From positions 80,863,001 through 80,927,000 of the forward strand of contig CM060835.1 of assembly GCA_030762175.1 (NCBI GenBank): a stretch of 64,000 bases of DNA, given 5' to 3'. The notes under the pieces are model-generated. The model had not been told where the DNA came from. It searched no databases and saw only the letters and a program-made list of their open reading frames with translations. Shown here piece after piece: positions 44,421-56,273 of this stretch; position 1 is the first letter of the stretch; each line of letters opens with the position of its first letter. Position numbers and translations under genes: made by a program. The stretch is from Metallyticus violacea. Its lineage: Eukaryota > Arthropoda > Insecta > Mantodea > Metallyticidae.

Positions 44421-46759
44421 AACATAATGACTTACCCAAGTTCCAGAAAACCCGCCAAAATTCACCTTTCTGCATCCAAGAAGAAGGTACCCATATCATG
44501 CGCAACCAACGGATTTCAAATGGTGTCATTCCGTGCTCTGCCATTTCTTATAGCCCAAGTTTTCATTCATCTATTAAACTAAATTGTGCCCTAATTAAAG
44601 GGTTCTCCCTATCAAGAAATTCAATAGCAGTCGCCGATGAAACGAGACATTGTCGGCCATTTTGTTAGGTATTGTGATCACGTGATCTATTTACACCGTA
44701 AGTCATTTAATTATTCCCTAACAGATTACACTCGTTTGTCTGCAAAATGTTAGATTCGTTTATAACTTTAGTATAAGAAAAATGAAGATGAATATTGGTT
44801 GTAAAATGCATTATCTGAGAAGTGAAAGAGCTTTTAGGCTGAATGTATATAAGGAATAAAATAATCAGCGATCAGAAATGGTTTGAACATTTGATGAGGA
44901 GGGTGAACTGAGATAGCCTAAATAGAACTAGTAACGAAAGTCTGAGACTCTGAGCATAATGCAGAACAAAGGCTTGAGAGCTGGAGACATATAGAAGGAT
45001 TGACTGTCTCTATAGATAAGCAACTCCTAATATGTCATTGTTTACGAAGACAACTATATTAACAAAATAATGGTAATTAACCGGTGATATAACTCCGAAA
45101 TTTGGGAGCTGGAATGGATTCTTCTGTGTGTTACAGTGAGCAATTTTATTGTGATGTGATCTTAAAATCAACCAATGAAACGAAAGAAAATTTTGAATTT
45201 TGACCAATCACAGTCGGATTACGGAGTGAAAATATCGGGAAAAAATATATAAAATCTGTTTTATCACGCGGCATATCTTGTGGTCAGTGTAACCAACTCT
45301 ATACATCCACTATATAATTCTTGAACACGCACCACTGACCACTTTTGCTAGAAGCGGTGGTGAGATATTGATAGCAACAAAAGCATGGACAATCGGCAAT
45401 CACGACGCAAAATGGTTCTTCAAAGCGTTTTGGTGATGCGTCAAATGTGCAAATTGGTTTCATCATTAGGAATTCCATACCACAAAATACAAAGAAAAAT
45501 ATGGACACTATGTTATCTTTTTTTTTTTTCTCCCCACTCAGGCGGTATTAGAAAATCGAACGGTAGCGATTGTAATAGTCGACTTTGGTCCATTTCAATC
45601 TCACGGTTTGTGCATAGAATAGATATTCATAAGTATAAAAAGTGTTAATATTCCGTAGCCAAATTTCAAATATATGTATCACTTTTATTCTTATTCTATT
45701 TATGAAATAGTCTTAACCGCTATATTGCTCTTCTATTGGCTTTCCTGACAATCTGCATTGTTCTGTCGCAAGACTGCTTGAAAACTTGAAAAGTTAAGTA
45801 TAAATATACAATTATTACAATTTTATAAGTCAAGTTTAGCGGAATTATATTTCAACTCTTGTTTTATTCGTGAAATAGTCCTAATAAATACCACTCGAGG
45901 GTCTGAGATTACCGATGAATTCACGAACGTTTACATGTGATAAAAGAACAAGATAGTTGATTCTTTGCATGTTCCATTTTGTTAATTTACTTTTGTGAGC
46001 TTGTCCCATTTAAAATTGCCTATAAATAACATTCAAGCTCATTAGTGAATCTGCTGCTCCTCTTTTCAAGTCTTACTACAGCTTACAGAGAAGAACATTT
46101 GCCGGAAGGAGATGGTAATTAAGGAGGCCATCTAACATTTTTCAGAAAGATAATTAAGTTGTACTTTATACTGTATCTACAACTTGCAGTAATTTCATAT
46201 GATGATTGTGAAACAAGTATCTTCTTAGACGATTTTATATACTTTTCGTAAATTTATAAAGAACTAAAGATTTTCGTTGGCAATAATTACAGTTTGAGTT
46301 AAAAGGAAGAGGGAATACATTCCTGGTGAAGCGGAAAAGACAAAAGAACGAATGAGTAAGGAGGACATTCCGCCGCTGATATTCGCCCCCGCTTAATAAA
46401 AGTCTCATCTTTGCGAGGGTAGAAGCTGCAATAGACTCGGTAATTGTTGGAGGGGGAAGTTTTAATAACAAGGAACAAACTTCTTGCTGGAGCAGTAGCT
46501 TTTTAATATAGAGCGTCAGCTAATTTCTCGGCCCATGAACCTCTAATTGCACACACTCTGACGGTATCTACGGTAAGCAGCGAGTCTTGGGAGTTTTCTA
46601 AACAATTGCGTTCTGCAAAAAGGAAGCAGAAAATATGTTTATTCAGAAGTAACTAGCAATGGCAATGAATGTAGCCTTTTCTAGAATGCAAAGGAAATAT
46701 CCACAGCTTTCATTCAAAACTTCCTGCTCTTAAAGAAACAAAAACAAACAAAAAATTAC
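44421..46759. other. CpG-normal intergenic sequence, nothing recognised
   Basis: The frames 45385-45648 and 46471-46235 are unrecognised. CpG is several-fold denser than in the left half of the window. Confidence 0.4.
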
Positions 46760-47240
46760 ATATATAGGCAGAAGTTTAGAACCTGTGTTGATTAAATTTT
46801 AAGTTTCAAACCCCACTTTGATATTTCATTTTTGGAGGATTCAACAATTATCACTTATTTTATGTTTTGAGAATTTGAACAGAAAAAAAAAATAACAAAT
46901 AACTCTGTCAGTTGAGGATGAAAAAACAAAGTATTTTGTGGAAAATTACAGTAATACAGCCTATTTCGGAATTCCTGACCTATGAGCTAATATCTGTTTT
47001 TTTCTTGCACAGTATACCATAGGTACCATTTCGAAAGGCTTGTTAACTTTAATGTTCAGTAGTTTTTAAAGTATTACTCTTTCAAATTCCAAACAACAAC
47101 CCAGGTTGCCAGGCAACTATAAAAATTCAAAAAGATGTGATAACAATTGCATCCTCTCTAAAATTTAAGCATCAAAAGGTAGACCCTTGTTATTAAACTT
47201 TCAAAGTGGGGATGGGTTGGGAGAGATGAAACACATAATA
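46760..47240. repeat. Non-coding interspersed repeat, family M, copy 1
   Basis: Blocks such as ACAGCCTATTTCGGAATTCC and GGTTGCCAGGCAACTATAAA recur, inverted or in part, at 59310-60245 and 61430-61560. Its ends carry loosely inverted GTTTCA..CCCCACTTTGA sequences, so it may be a miniature inverted-repeat transposon. No protein frame. Confidence 0.6.
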
Positions 47241-48253
47241 TGATCACATTTTTATTAAATGAAATCATGTTAAATAGGCAGTTTTCAGACTGGGAAGTTT
47301 TTAAATAAAAGCCCTAAAAGCAGGTAATGTTTTTAATGAAATCAATACTACGTTCTTTATGCTGTGAAAAACGTTTAAAGAAAATGAGAGTGGATTAAAG
47401 TTGAACCAACAATAAGATAATGTGAAAAACGATTCTAAAAGTTATGTGAGCATTTTAAAAATGTAATTCATAGAGATTTGAAATAATGAGTCATTATATG
47501 TACAGTACGGTATAATAAATACATTTCATTATAATTTTCTTAATCAGTTGTGAAGCAAAACATATAGGCTACAGATTATTTCTGTAAAAAGGATTTTTCT
47601 CCATGAAATCCATTCTTCTGTAAGTTCTCGTTAGTTTTATCATGATTATTGTGATATTGGGCATGTTATTAAATATTTTTTTCATAATAAAGTAGTTCAT
47701 TTACGATATAATAAGGTAAAAGTTAAAACGTTTTATTAACCTTCTCAACATCCATGACTATGGGGCTGATAAATAAAAACTACTGTATTGCAACATAAAA
47801 GTACAACACATCAGAGGTACTGCAACAGATATAAAATAGGAAAATGAACTTTTAAGAAAGTATATTGACATACACAACAGTTTACATATATAAACAGTGA
47901 ATGTAACTGTAATGATGCTCCTTGTGCACCGAAATGGCGTCATAGAAAACCGAAGCTACAACAGTAGTACGTCACAAAGTGCTTCAATATAGCCGGAACT
48001 AAATGCGGTAGCAATTAAAATAATACTTTAACAATCCAAAAAGTTATATTTTGTAGCTACAGACTATAAAACAAGCAACTAAGTCGCTGTACCAGCAAAT
48101 GTAAAATTTAAAAATTGTACCTAAACAAATCTTAAAAAAGTATATTTGTTTGTTTGTTTATTGGTCCGTATAATTTATACCATGCACAGAATTCTAGAAC
48201 AAGTCAGAAAATCTTTGAAATTACATAACATTTAAAATTATATAAGTCTTGTT
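47241..48253. other. Intergenic sequence, nothing recognised
   Basis: AT-rich, with no recognised frames or repeats. Confidence 0.4.
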
Positions 48254-48537
48254 TTTGATTTGATTTATTAACGGACGCACTTTAACATCTCAGGTCATCA
48301 GCGTCCCATTCGATCCAGGACGTGAAACGGCCGACAAATTTTGCTCAGAGGTCTCTTCTTTCAGACTTGACGTTCTTTATCGTGGCGCAAATGTACGACA
48401 CGGGACCCACGGCTTTATTTCCTTTCCGAAGGAAGCCATACTTAGGATTTTTACGCCCGAAAAAATCCAACGGTCCTGGCTGGGTTTGAACCTGCGATTT
48501 TGAGTTTAGAAGACAAGTATGGTTACCTCAAGGACCG
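48254..48537 (-). mobile_element. SINE family A, copy with eroded head
   Basis: Reverse orientation: tail TTTGATTTATTAACGGACGC at the left. At the right the head is shortened (CAAGTATGGTTACC is followed directly by CAAGGACCGA), with the ACCACCAGG part lost. Confidence 0.9.
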
Positions 48538-48679
48538 ATATATATAAAAGGCTAGTGATAATAAGTGATAATAAACAGTTCTCATAAACTACACCATAGT
48601 GTAAAATAAATATTTAAACCTGTTCAAACACTCTAGAACACAATGATTTATCAGAAGAAAAATAATAGATTGACTTCTA

Positions 48680-49400
48680 CTTTACAAATGTAGTTAATAT
48701 AAAATTTACTTCATACAGTGTAAATGCTATCACATTATTTAAAAACTCATTTAATGAATAGTCACAGTAATCAAATAAATATGCCATCAATATCCTTTTA
48801 AATAAAGTTAACTTTGCAGTTGTTTTAATTTGGAATGGTGATTTGTTGTATGGGAAGTTGGACATTTGAATTGCAATACTTTGATATGTTTTGGTGTTGG
48901 TTTTCATTAAATGAAGATCTGCTTTTCTGCTTATATTGTGTTCATGTATTACTTCATTTGTCATATGTGACTTTTGCTACAGGCTTGTTTCTTATAAACA
49001 GTGTTGCGTCATATATGTACATGTAGGGGAGTGGCAAGATTCTCAGTTTTAAGAAAATTGGTTTGCATGAAGACTTCTGATTTGCACCAGCTATTATTCT
49101 GATTATTTTTTATGCATTACAAACACTTTCTTGGATGGGAAAGAGTTACCCCAAAAGCAAGTTGCCATATTTTAGTCGGGTGTAAACGTAAGAAAAATAA
49201 AAATTTCTTTGTGTATCAAGGTTTACATTGTTAATAAATTTCTGAAAGTTACGCGTTGCACTAAGTTTTTTCTTTAAATTTTCAATGGGCTTATCCCATC
49301 TTGGATCATTTTTCACTGTAATTCCAAGGAATTTAATATTTCTTGCAGTTTCAACGTAGCTTAAAATTATTGCCGGTTTTGGTATTTCCCTGTAAGGTGA
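48680..49400 (-). mobile_element. Jockey/CR1-type LINE, C-terminal RT remnant
   Basis: The minus frames read in order FLGITVKNDPRWDKPIENLK, KLSATRNFQKFIN, YGNLLLG, IRIIAGANQKSSCKPIF and a LPLPYMYIYDA segment. Frame 48964-48677 continues with SRKADLHLMKTNTKTYQSIA and NKSPFQIK. This is the post-catalytic region of jockey/CR1-like reverse transcriptases (the SCRPLFKELGILTLP-type block is recognisable). The catalytic part is missing and several stops interrupt it. Confidence 0.8.
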
Positions 49401-49879
49401 AAATCACTGGGAGGGTCTTTTCTGTGTTAACTTCTATTTAGTAAACTGGCAATGCTCGCTGGCTCGCGCATCATTCTGAGTTGCTATGGAAGCGAAGCAG
49501 TCAATCTACGACACATATTTTTCTCCGCTCTAAATGTGATTCTCAGTTTAGGCTGCTTTAGCCATTTTAGCAACCACTATGAAACAGGTCGCAAATGCAG
49601 CCAACTTCGTTCTGACGGCTGCACCAGAGGACACAGATGTAAGAATCATGCCAAAGCAGCGCGCTGCTACCAATAGATTTGTGTGTCAGCACTCAGAAAT
49701 AGTTCAAATTTGAGTTAAAACGGGAAAAATTAATAATTAAGCATAAGGTGCAGCCTGGCTGGACCTGTTGCACCTGAAAAGCCTACTTTAGATTATTCCT
49801 GTTAACATGGGGGGGGGGGGGGAATGAAGTTCATTTGTTTTCATTGTTTTTTACAAAATAACTTTTATATCTGTTTATT
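49401..49879. other. Spacer, partly GC-richer; G-run
   Basis: The frame 49452-49676 is unrecognised. A G13 run lies at about 49810-49822. Confidence 0.35.
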
Positions 49880-50016
49880 AAATTGTCAGAAGCTTATTAT
49901 ACAGACGAGGCATATTTATAAATATTTCTTTTTTAATATACGCAACAGCTACATTTGTGATGGCAGGAATCCCAACGCTGTTGAGAATGTGCACAATGAA
50001 TGGAAGTCTGCAATTG

Positions 50017-50070
<54 letters not shown>

Positions 50071-50700
50071 CTCAGGTCATCAGCGTCCCAATCAATTCAG
50101 GGCGTGAAATAGTCGACAAATTGGCTCAGAGGCCTCTTCTTTCAGGTTTGAGGTTCTTTATACGGGACCCACGCCTTTACTTCCCTTCCGAAGGAAGTCA
50201 TACTTGGGATTTTTACGCCCGAAAAAATCCATCGGTCCTGGCCGGGATCGAACCCGCGATCTTGGGTGTAGAAGGCAAGTATGGTTACCACTAGACCACC
50301 AGGACCGACTTGGGATTGCTGATAATCATGTAGTTAGTACTGGAGCCTATTTGCTGCCTACACGATTATATTAATGAATAGATATGCTTCCAGAGCTACT
50401 TGAAAATACCTAAATTAACATTCGGAGAATTATGATCTTCCAACTGGGTGGTGTACCAGCACATTAGGATTAAACTGTCGAAATTATTTAATGAAAAGTT
50501 TCCAAATCATTGGATTACAAGAGCTGGTTCTACTGCTTGGCCTGCTAGTTCCCCAGATATGACTGTAGTTGGGTTCGCATTAAATCAATCGTTTATGAGA
50601 CAACTATCAGCACAGAAGAGGAGTTAGTTAGTTGCTAGTTTGATGACGCAACTGTCCGCAGATTTTTCGAACAAATCGTCATTTAATCATAAGACGTTAT
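49880..50700 (+). mobile_element. DDE transposase remnant split by a SINE
   Basis: Left of the SINE the plus frame reads FFNIRNSYICDGRNPNAVEN and a NEWKSAI segment (region between the first and second catalytic Asp). Right of it, GAYLLPTRLY, FQLGGVPAH (the QQDGAPAH second-Asp motif, Asp lost), FNEKFPNHW and WPASSPDMT follow in order. The two parts are collinear once 50020-50309 is removed. Frames are broken. Confidence 0.7.
50020..50309 (-). mobile_element. SINE family A with long poly(A) tail, inserted in a transposase
   Basis: A run of about 45 T (50020-50065) is the poly(A) tail on the minus strand, in place of the usual TAAATAAATC tail. The body and head follow, with an exact seven-pair acceptor-like stem (GGTCCTG with CAGGACC) and box B GGGTTCGATCCC. 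The flanks share only attgct, plus a weaker extension. Confidence 0.93.
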
Positions 50701-51444
50701 ATTTTGTCTACAATTGCCGTCGTAATTTTAAACAATTCTTATAATTTTAATACTATAATAATCTATTGAATAATCACTAAAATAAAATACAACTTTTAAT
50801 TTTCAAGTTGAGATTCGTTTAGATTATAATTTCTTTCATATTGCCATATCTCGAAACAGAAGCATTTCAAGACACTACACGAAATATGTTTAATTACACG
50901 CCCTGTATTATGTCAGAAAATTAGTAATGCCTATTCTGAAAATGTGCAGTATAAATAAAAACATTAGAAATATATCGTATTAGCGACATTCAGGTGTACG
51001 GGGGGTAGGATGGAAGCTACATTTTCAAAAGAATGTCTATCATTACAACAACAAGTTTGTAAGAGGCTGGAAACAATGATAATGCTACTAGAAAAAAAAA
51101 GTATTATATTGATGTTTCGCCTTCCGAAAAAACCCCTTGTATAAAACCAACTAGAGACAGGACGGCATGGGGTTTCCCAACCACTTATCTCTCTATCTAT
51201 ACTTTATAGGGGATGAGATCAGGGAAAAGTTGGTCATATACCGCAAGATAAATATCCCCAACGTTTTGAAAGTATGTCTACAGTGTGATTCAGATTGGTT
51301 GAAACTCGAAGCACAATCTTTATTTCTCACGCGTCAAAAAAGATGAACTCAGGGTAGGAGGAAATTGTCCAAGCTTTAAAGTAGCCTGTATTTTTTTATC
51401 TCTACGCACTCACGACCAGATTTACTCATCAACTCCATAGCTGG
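50701..51444. other. Spacer, nothing recognised
   Basis: AT-rich with scattered CpG. No frames were recognised. Confidence 0.4.
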
Positions 51445-51717
51445 TCGGTCCTGGTGGTTTAGTAGTAACCATGCCTCGTAGACCCAAGTTCATGAGTTAA
51501 AACCCGGCCAGGAGCGATGGATTTTCTCGGATGTAAAAATCCTAAATATGGCTTCCTTTTGAAAGAGAGTAAAACCGTAGCTCGTGTCTAGATTTATGAT
51601 ACGTAAAAGAACTGAAAGAAGAGGCCTCAGAGCAAAATTTATCAGCCACTTCATGCCCTGAATTAAATGGGACGCTGATCACCTGAGATGTTAAAGAGCG
51701 TCCGTAAATAAAATAAA
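51445..51717 (+). mobile_element. SINE family A, diverged copy beside a LINE
   Basis: The head is TCGGTCCTGGTGGTTTAGTA, box B decays to GAGTTAAAACCC, the body and CGTCCGTAAATAAAATAAAT tail are present. It abuts the LINE fragment at about 51722 almost directly. Confidence 0.9.
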
Positions 51718-51721
51718 TCTA

Positions 51722-52465
51722 CAACAACCCCACAGCCGAGCGTAACAAAGACCTTTTATCAACATGGGCTGAACAAAACAACCTTAACTTAAATCCGGGA
51801 AAATAGCAGCAATATTAATGGGGCACAATACATTATTAAACAAATGTAATCCAATAGTGCTCATTAGAGTGAAACTTAATGAAACAAAAGGGCCAATAAA
51901 ATCGCTTGTAGCGATTGTTCATTTTGACAGTAAACTTAATTGGCAAATTCAAACAAAATAAATTTGTAAAAAAGGATTTTCTGTATTCGTTCCTTGAAAC
52001 GGCTTAAGGACACATGGCTACAATGTGTTCATAATGCTTAGTACGCAATCTACATAAATCAGATCATATTACTGTTAACCTGGCACCGACTGAATGCTAG
52101 AAAGAAGTTGCACTCCCTCATTCTTCTGCGTCGAATTCTATACACCTCAACTCTTCACTATCTTTGTAACCTTTTTAGCTTCTTATCTCCTCATCATAAT
52201 TTTAACACCCTATCGATACCGATAACACCGAACTGCTTACTTTTGTTCATCCTTCACAGTTGTCGCTATTGTTTTCTGGAACTTCTGCCATCTCGTATCA
52301 AGGACTGTCGGTCACGATAATTTAGAATTTTTCTGGAAGATATTTTATTTGGAGAATGCAGTATTTAGCAAGTACTATACCATTAACTTATTGTATATAT
52401 TGTAATGGAAATTAATTGTTCCTGGAGAAGTGGAAGAGAGGGTCTTGCAGTCTCAACGTTGCCAG

Positions 52466-52467
<2 letters not shown>
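51722..52467 (+). mobile_element. Jockey/CR1-type LINE, 3' end remnant
   Basis: The start reads ERNKDLLSTWAEQNNLNLNP (palm/thumb region after the YADD motif). Frame 52108-52320 carries KKLHSLILLRRILYTSTLHY, LCNLFSFLSPHH and FLELLPSRIKDCRS, the typical C-terminal end with LWNSLPxxIR. It ends in the ATT microsatellite, which probably derives from its 3' tail. Frame breaks lie between the parts. Confidence 0.8.

Positions 52468-52542
<75 letters not shown>
52468..52542. repeat. (ATT)n microsatellite at LINE end
   Basis: About 25 ATT units immediately after the LINE remnant. Confidence 0.97.
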
Positions 52543-52543
<1 letters not shown>

Positions 52544-52929
52544 ACAAAAGTTTGCTCAGATCGGTTAAAGAGTTTACTACTTATATTTATATTGATATAT
52601 TGAACTGTCCTGCTCTTAGATTTTAATTTAAATTTAAATTTCCGTATGCGCAGACTCTTTTTATGTTATTCGTTTTTAACGAATTCTGAAGGAATGTATT
52701 AGCTATTGCGGTTGTACCAATGAAAATTTTTTTGAAAATTTTCTTCAACTCCCCATCGATCTTACCTACTAGACACCGAAAATTACGAAAAAAATGTGGT
52801 ATACATATAGGCCTATTAACGCTCCAGCAGCCGCAATTTTTGTTTATCGTCAACGAAAATCTACACATAACGATTAATTAACAAACGATACCGGTCATAC
52901 CAGTTTACACTTTCCCACATTCGCATTGT
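52543..52929. other. Spacer, nothing recognised
   Basis: The frame 52868-52623 is unrecognised. Confidence 0.4.
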
Positions 52930-53900
52930 ACGAGGGGCGTTCTAAAAGTTCTCGGTATGACCAAGAAAACACAATATTTAAGACTTTTTTTTTTTTAATT
53001 TTTCATCATAGTCACCTGTAAATTAATACATTTAAACGACTTCCCAACTTTTTAATACCCTCAGTAAAAGAAGATTTGTCCAACTGTGAAAAATAATCTT
53101 CTGTTTCTCAACCTCATCATTTGGCGTGAATCTTCGTCTACGCAGCCATTTCTTCAGGTTTGGAAACAAAAAGAAATCGCTGGAGCCAAATCCAGCATTT
53201 GGAAGCCGAGGTCATGCAGTTTTCAAGCAACAATCCCAGATGTGTATGAAGTCGCATTATCGTGATGAAAGAGAACTTTATTTTCGCATGATGTGAACGT
53301 TTAGCCTCTTTCAGTTGGTCCGGTGGTGGTGGTTCTGCCCTTCTAGAGGTATCTGCGAGCACCACACCCTAACAATCCGAGAAAACCGGAGCCATGACTT
53401 TTCCTGCAGATGGAACCGTTTTTGCGTTTTTTGGTTCTCTTTCATCTGTTGCCATCCGCTGTTTGGACTGCTCCTTCGTCTCTGGCGTGTAGTAATGAAT
53501 CCATATTTCACCTACTGCTATGAAACGTCGGAGAAACTCACTGGAATTCCGTTTAAACAAATCTAAACACTGTTACGAAATGCTCATTCGAATGCGTTTT
53601 GATCCATTGTCAATAAACGTGGCATCCATCGAGCGGAAAGCTTTGTCATACCCAAAACTTATTATAAAATGTAATGGACACTTAACATTGAGGTCTTTGC
53701 TATGCCAGCCAGCTCGCACACCTTCAATCGGCGATCGTTGAATACGGCTTGTGAATTTTTGCCATAGTCTCTTCAGTCGAAGCAGTTTTGGGACACTCTG
53801 AGCTCTCATCATCTTGAATGGATGTGCGAACAAGCTTAAATTCAGCAGCTCACTTTTTAACCCTCGAAAACGAAGCTGAAAAATCCTTTAATGTGGATTC
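52930..53900 (-). mobile_element. Mariner transposon, near full-length transposase with frameshifts
   Basis: Right to left on the minus strand: SxECPKTASTEETM and RRLKVCELAGIAKTS (HTH region), KRIRMSIS, LDLFKRNSSEFLRRFIAVGE, IWIHYYTPETKEQSKQ (first-Asp region with Glu/Ile changed from DETWIH), KNAKTVPSAGKVMAPVFSDC, an HDNA-like second-Asp region and SSDFFLFPNLKKW (third Asp). At least three frame breaks. The left edge CGAGGGGCGTTCTAAAAGTT looks like a mariner terminal repeat. The right repeat was not found. Confidence 0.88.
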
Positions 53901-54999
53901 TAATTTCTTCCTTTTTTAAAATTTATTTCTGTTTAGGCTAAACCCTTCAAAATGAAGTACTTTAGCATAAACTTATTTCAGTATTATCCATTTTGTAGAA
54001 AATACTAACATTAGTTTGTTTATAAGATCACCACAAACAAGTGACTACACTTATGCGTTTGAAACTTTACACCTAAAGGAGCTATTATAGTAATTTGATC
54101 ATCTTCACATCTCTGAGTACTTTCAGTACACCTCTCTTTATATTCCTGTGGAGTTGAGAGCGGATCCCTTGGCTCTTTCACGGAATACAGTTTTTGTTGC
54201 GGTTGTGAAAACGGTTTTTATGTTCTTTCTCGAAACCCAAGCAACATGAAACGTGATGTCTTCTATAAATGGCAAGAATGGTTTAATTTGGTCTTTATAG
54301 TTTGATATAACCTTAAAAATCACTACTTCCATGAAAAAAACATTAATTACCAATCAGCAGCACAAACGACGTAGTATAAGGCACAGATGATCATACAAAT
54401 GTTGCTATTTTTAAGAATAATATTTAAGTGATAGTTAATTAAACAATATATGAATAAAATAAGTTATTTGAAAAGGGGTTATGACCTTGACCGTGCTTAT
54501 TATGCTGGTGCGGAACCAAAAAAATAAAAGATTCAAATGTATTTTGGGTAAATAGGGTCACTATAATGCGAGTTGAAAGAGTCAACGTTTTCTATACTTA
54601 TGAATGGGAAACAAAAAGATTACTCATTGTAGTTCAAGGATGATGTACAAAAACAATATCAGAAGCCAGCGTCATGAAGCAGAATTATTTGAAGTTCAGT
54701 TTTAGTCTTCAAAAGATAAAGGATAGTCCAGAGATGATAACATAACATGATAACACGAAATGAGAAACAAGTGAATGCAGAAACAAATCATCAGAATCCA
54801 ACGAGGAACAGTATAACAAAAACAACAATACATCATGCAAATTGTGCAAGATCAAATACAGCGATTCAATAAATTAAACGCTACAACAAGAGATGTCATA
54901 TTAGTTACTGAGCAGATGAAGTTAGGCAAATGCCTTTTCTATCTGAATGAATATGTTTAAGAACTAGATAGAAATGAACATGTTTCCATACATTTGGGG
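53901..54999. other. Spacer, nothing recognised
   Basis: The minus frame 54353-54138 is unrecognised. AT-rich with moderate CpG. Confidence 0.4.
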
Positions 55000-55690
55000 T
55001 CTGTAGGGCAAGTTTTTATTTTACCCCTTTTTGTGTATGCCTATTTTGACTTCTTTTGCCTATTTTAAGGTTTAAAACCTGTTTTTCTTTTCCTGTTTTG
55101 GATCGTTATCCGTTTTTTCCTGCGATTGCTGACTCATTTTAAAAAACACATAAAGAATTTCAATATATGAAAGTGAAAATAGTTATAAAATTTAATTGCA
55201 TGTTCCCCTAAGAAAAATATCTATTGTGAACCTTTTTATACATTTATTTCTTTTCAAGCAGTCAAAAACATTCTCCTCAACCCATCCACTTAAGCTCTTT
55301 AAACAACTGAACTTCATTAGTGAAAGTAACATACGGTTATCTCGGACATACGAATATCAGGAAATAGGATGTGGGTTTCAATAGTCTGGCGTATTACCTT
55401 GTATCGATCTCTACGAAACAATTCTAGAAAATTTATGGGGGAGGGAATAATTTCTCAACTGCATAAATGTAACAAACAACTGCACGCGAGAAAGATGAGA
55501 GCGGTACAGCTGTGCAATAAACAGTCCCTACATTGTCAGTAAGGAAATAAGAATGATACTAACCTGGTTCCCCTATAAACGCATAAACAGAAAATGAACT
55601 CGAACAGGAACCACTGTGCATTTTTAATGCCTTGAATAAACATCTTGTTGCTTGTAACCAAGAAAAGTAAGCTTAAGTACTTTAAATAAA
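55000..55690. repeat. Interspersed repeat, family N, copy 1
   Basis: Several blocks match 60445-61262 in reverse complement: TAGGG.CA.TTTTTATTT end, ACATTTATTTCTTT.CAAGCA, TTAAGCTCTTTAAA, CAATAAAC.GTCCCTACA, CTATAAACGCATAAACAGAA and AAGTAAGCTTAAGTACTTTA. No protein frame is recognised. Confidence 0.75.
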
Positions 55691-56273
55691 GAAATTATTA
55701 AGTTTAATGTGCTATTTGCATCGTTGAAAGCAGGTTATATATGATAGGAATTATTTTAATTCACAAACTAATAAAATACCAATCTAACTTATCAAGGCGC
55801 CATAGTAAAGTTAAATTAATACTTAATATAGTAATAGAAAGATTACAAAGTTATTTATAAGATTTAACTATTCAAATAGCACACAATATAATACACAATA
55901 AAATATATGTGATATACCTATTTGAAATAATATTACATCAATTTATTTAAATAGTATTAATCATGTGCATCAGTTCAAATGGCAACATCGGAGCATGAAC
56001 TATAAACGTCGAAATAACTTTATTAATGAAAGGTCACTGGCAGGATTTCTAATGAATAATGAATACAGATTGGAGGGATTGCCATATTGTGATAGCCTTG
56101 TATATGTTAAAAATATATCAGCCTGTTATTTTGGGCCATTTGCAACTACAGTGTTTAAAATGGAATCTACTACTTACACAGCATAGAACGTTAGTATAGG
56201 AAACATACAAAGCTAACATAAAAGCAGTTGAAGGACCGTAGGATGATTAATAAAAAGATTTAAGATATATAGT
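55691..56273. other. Spacer, nothing recognised
   Basis: AT-rich. The frame 55965-56186 is unrecognised. Confidence 0.4.

Noticed and set aside
50020..50309. A genuine tRNA gene
   Set aside because: The acceptor stem pairs perfectly, but the anticodon arm has an 11-base loop and the T stem a mismatch. The sequence continues into a repeated SINE body with a poly(A) tail, and several copies exist.
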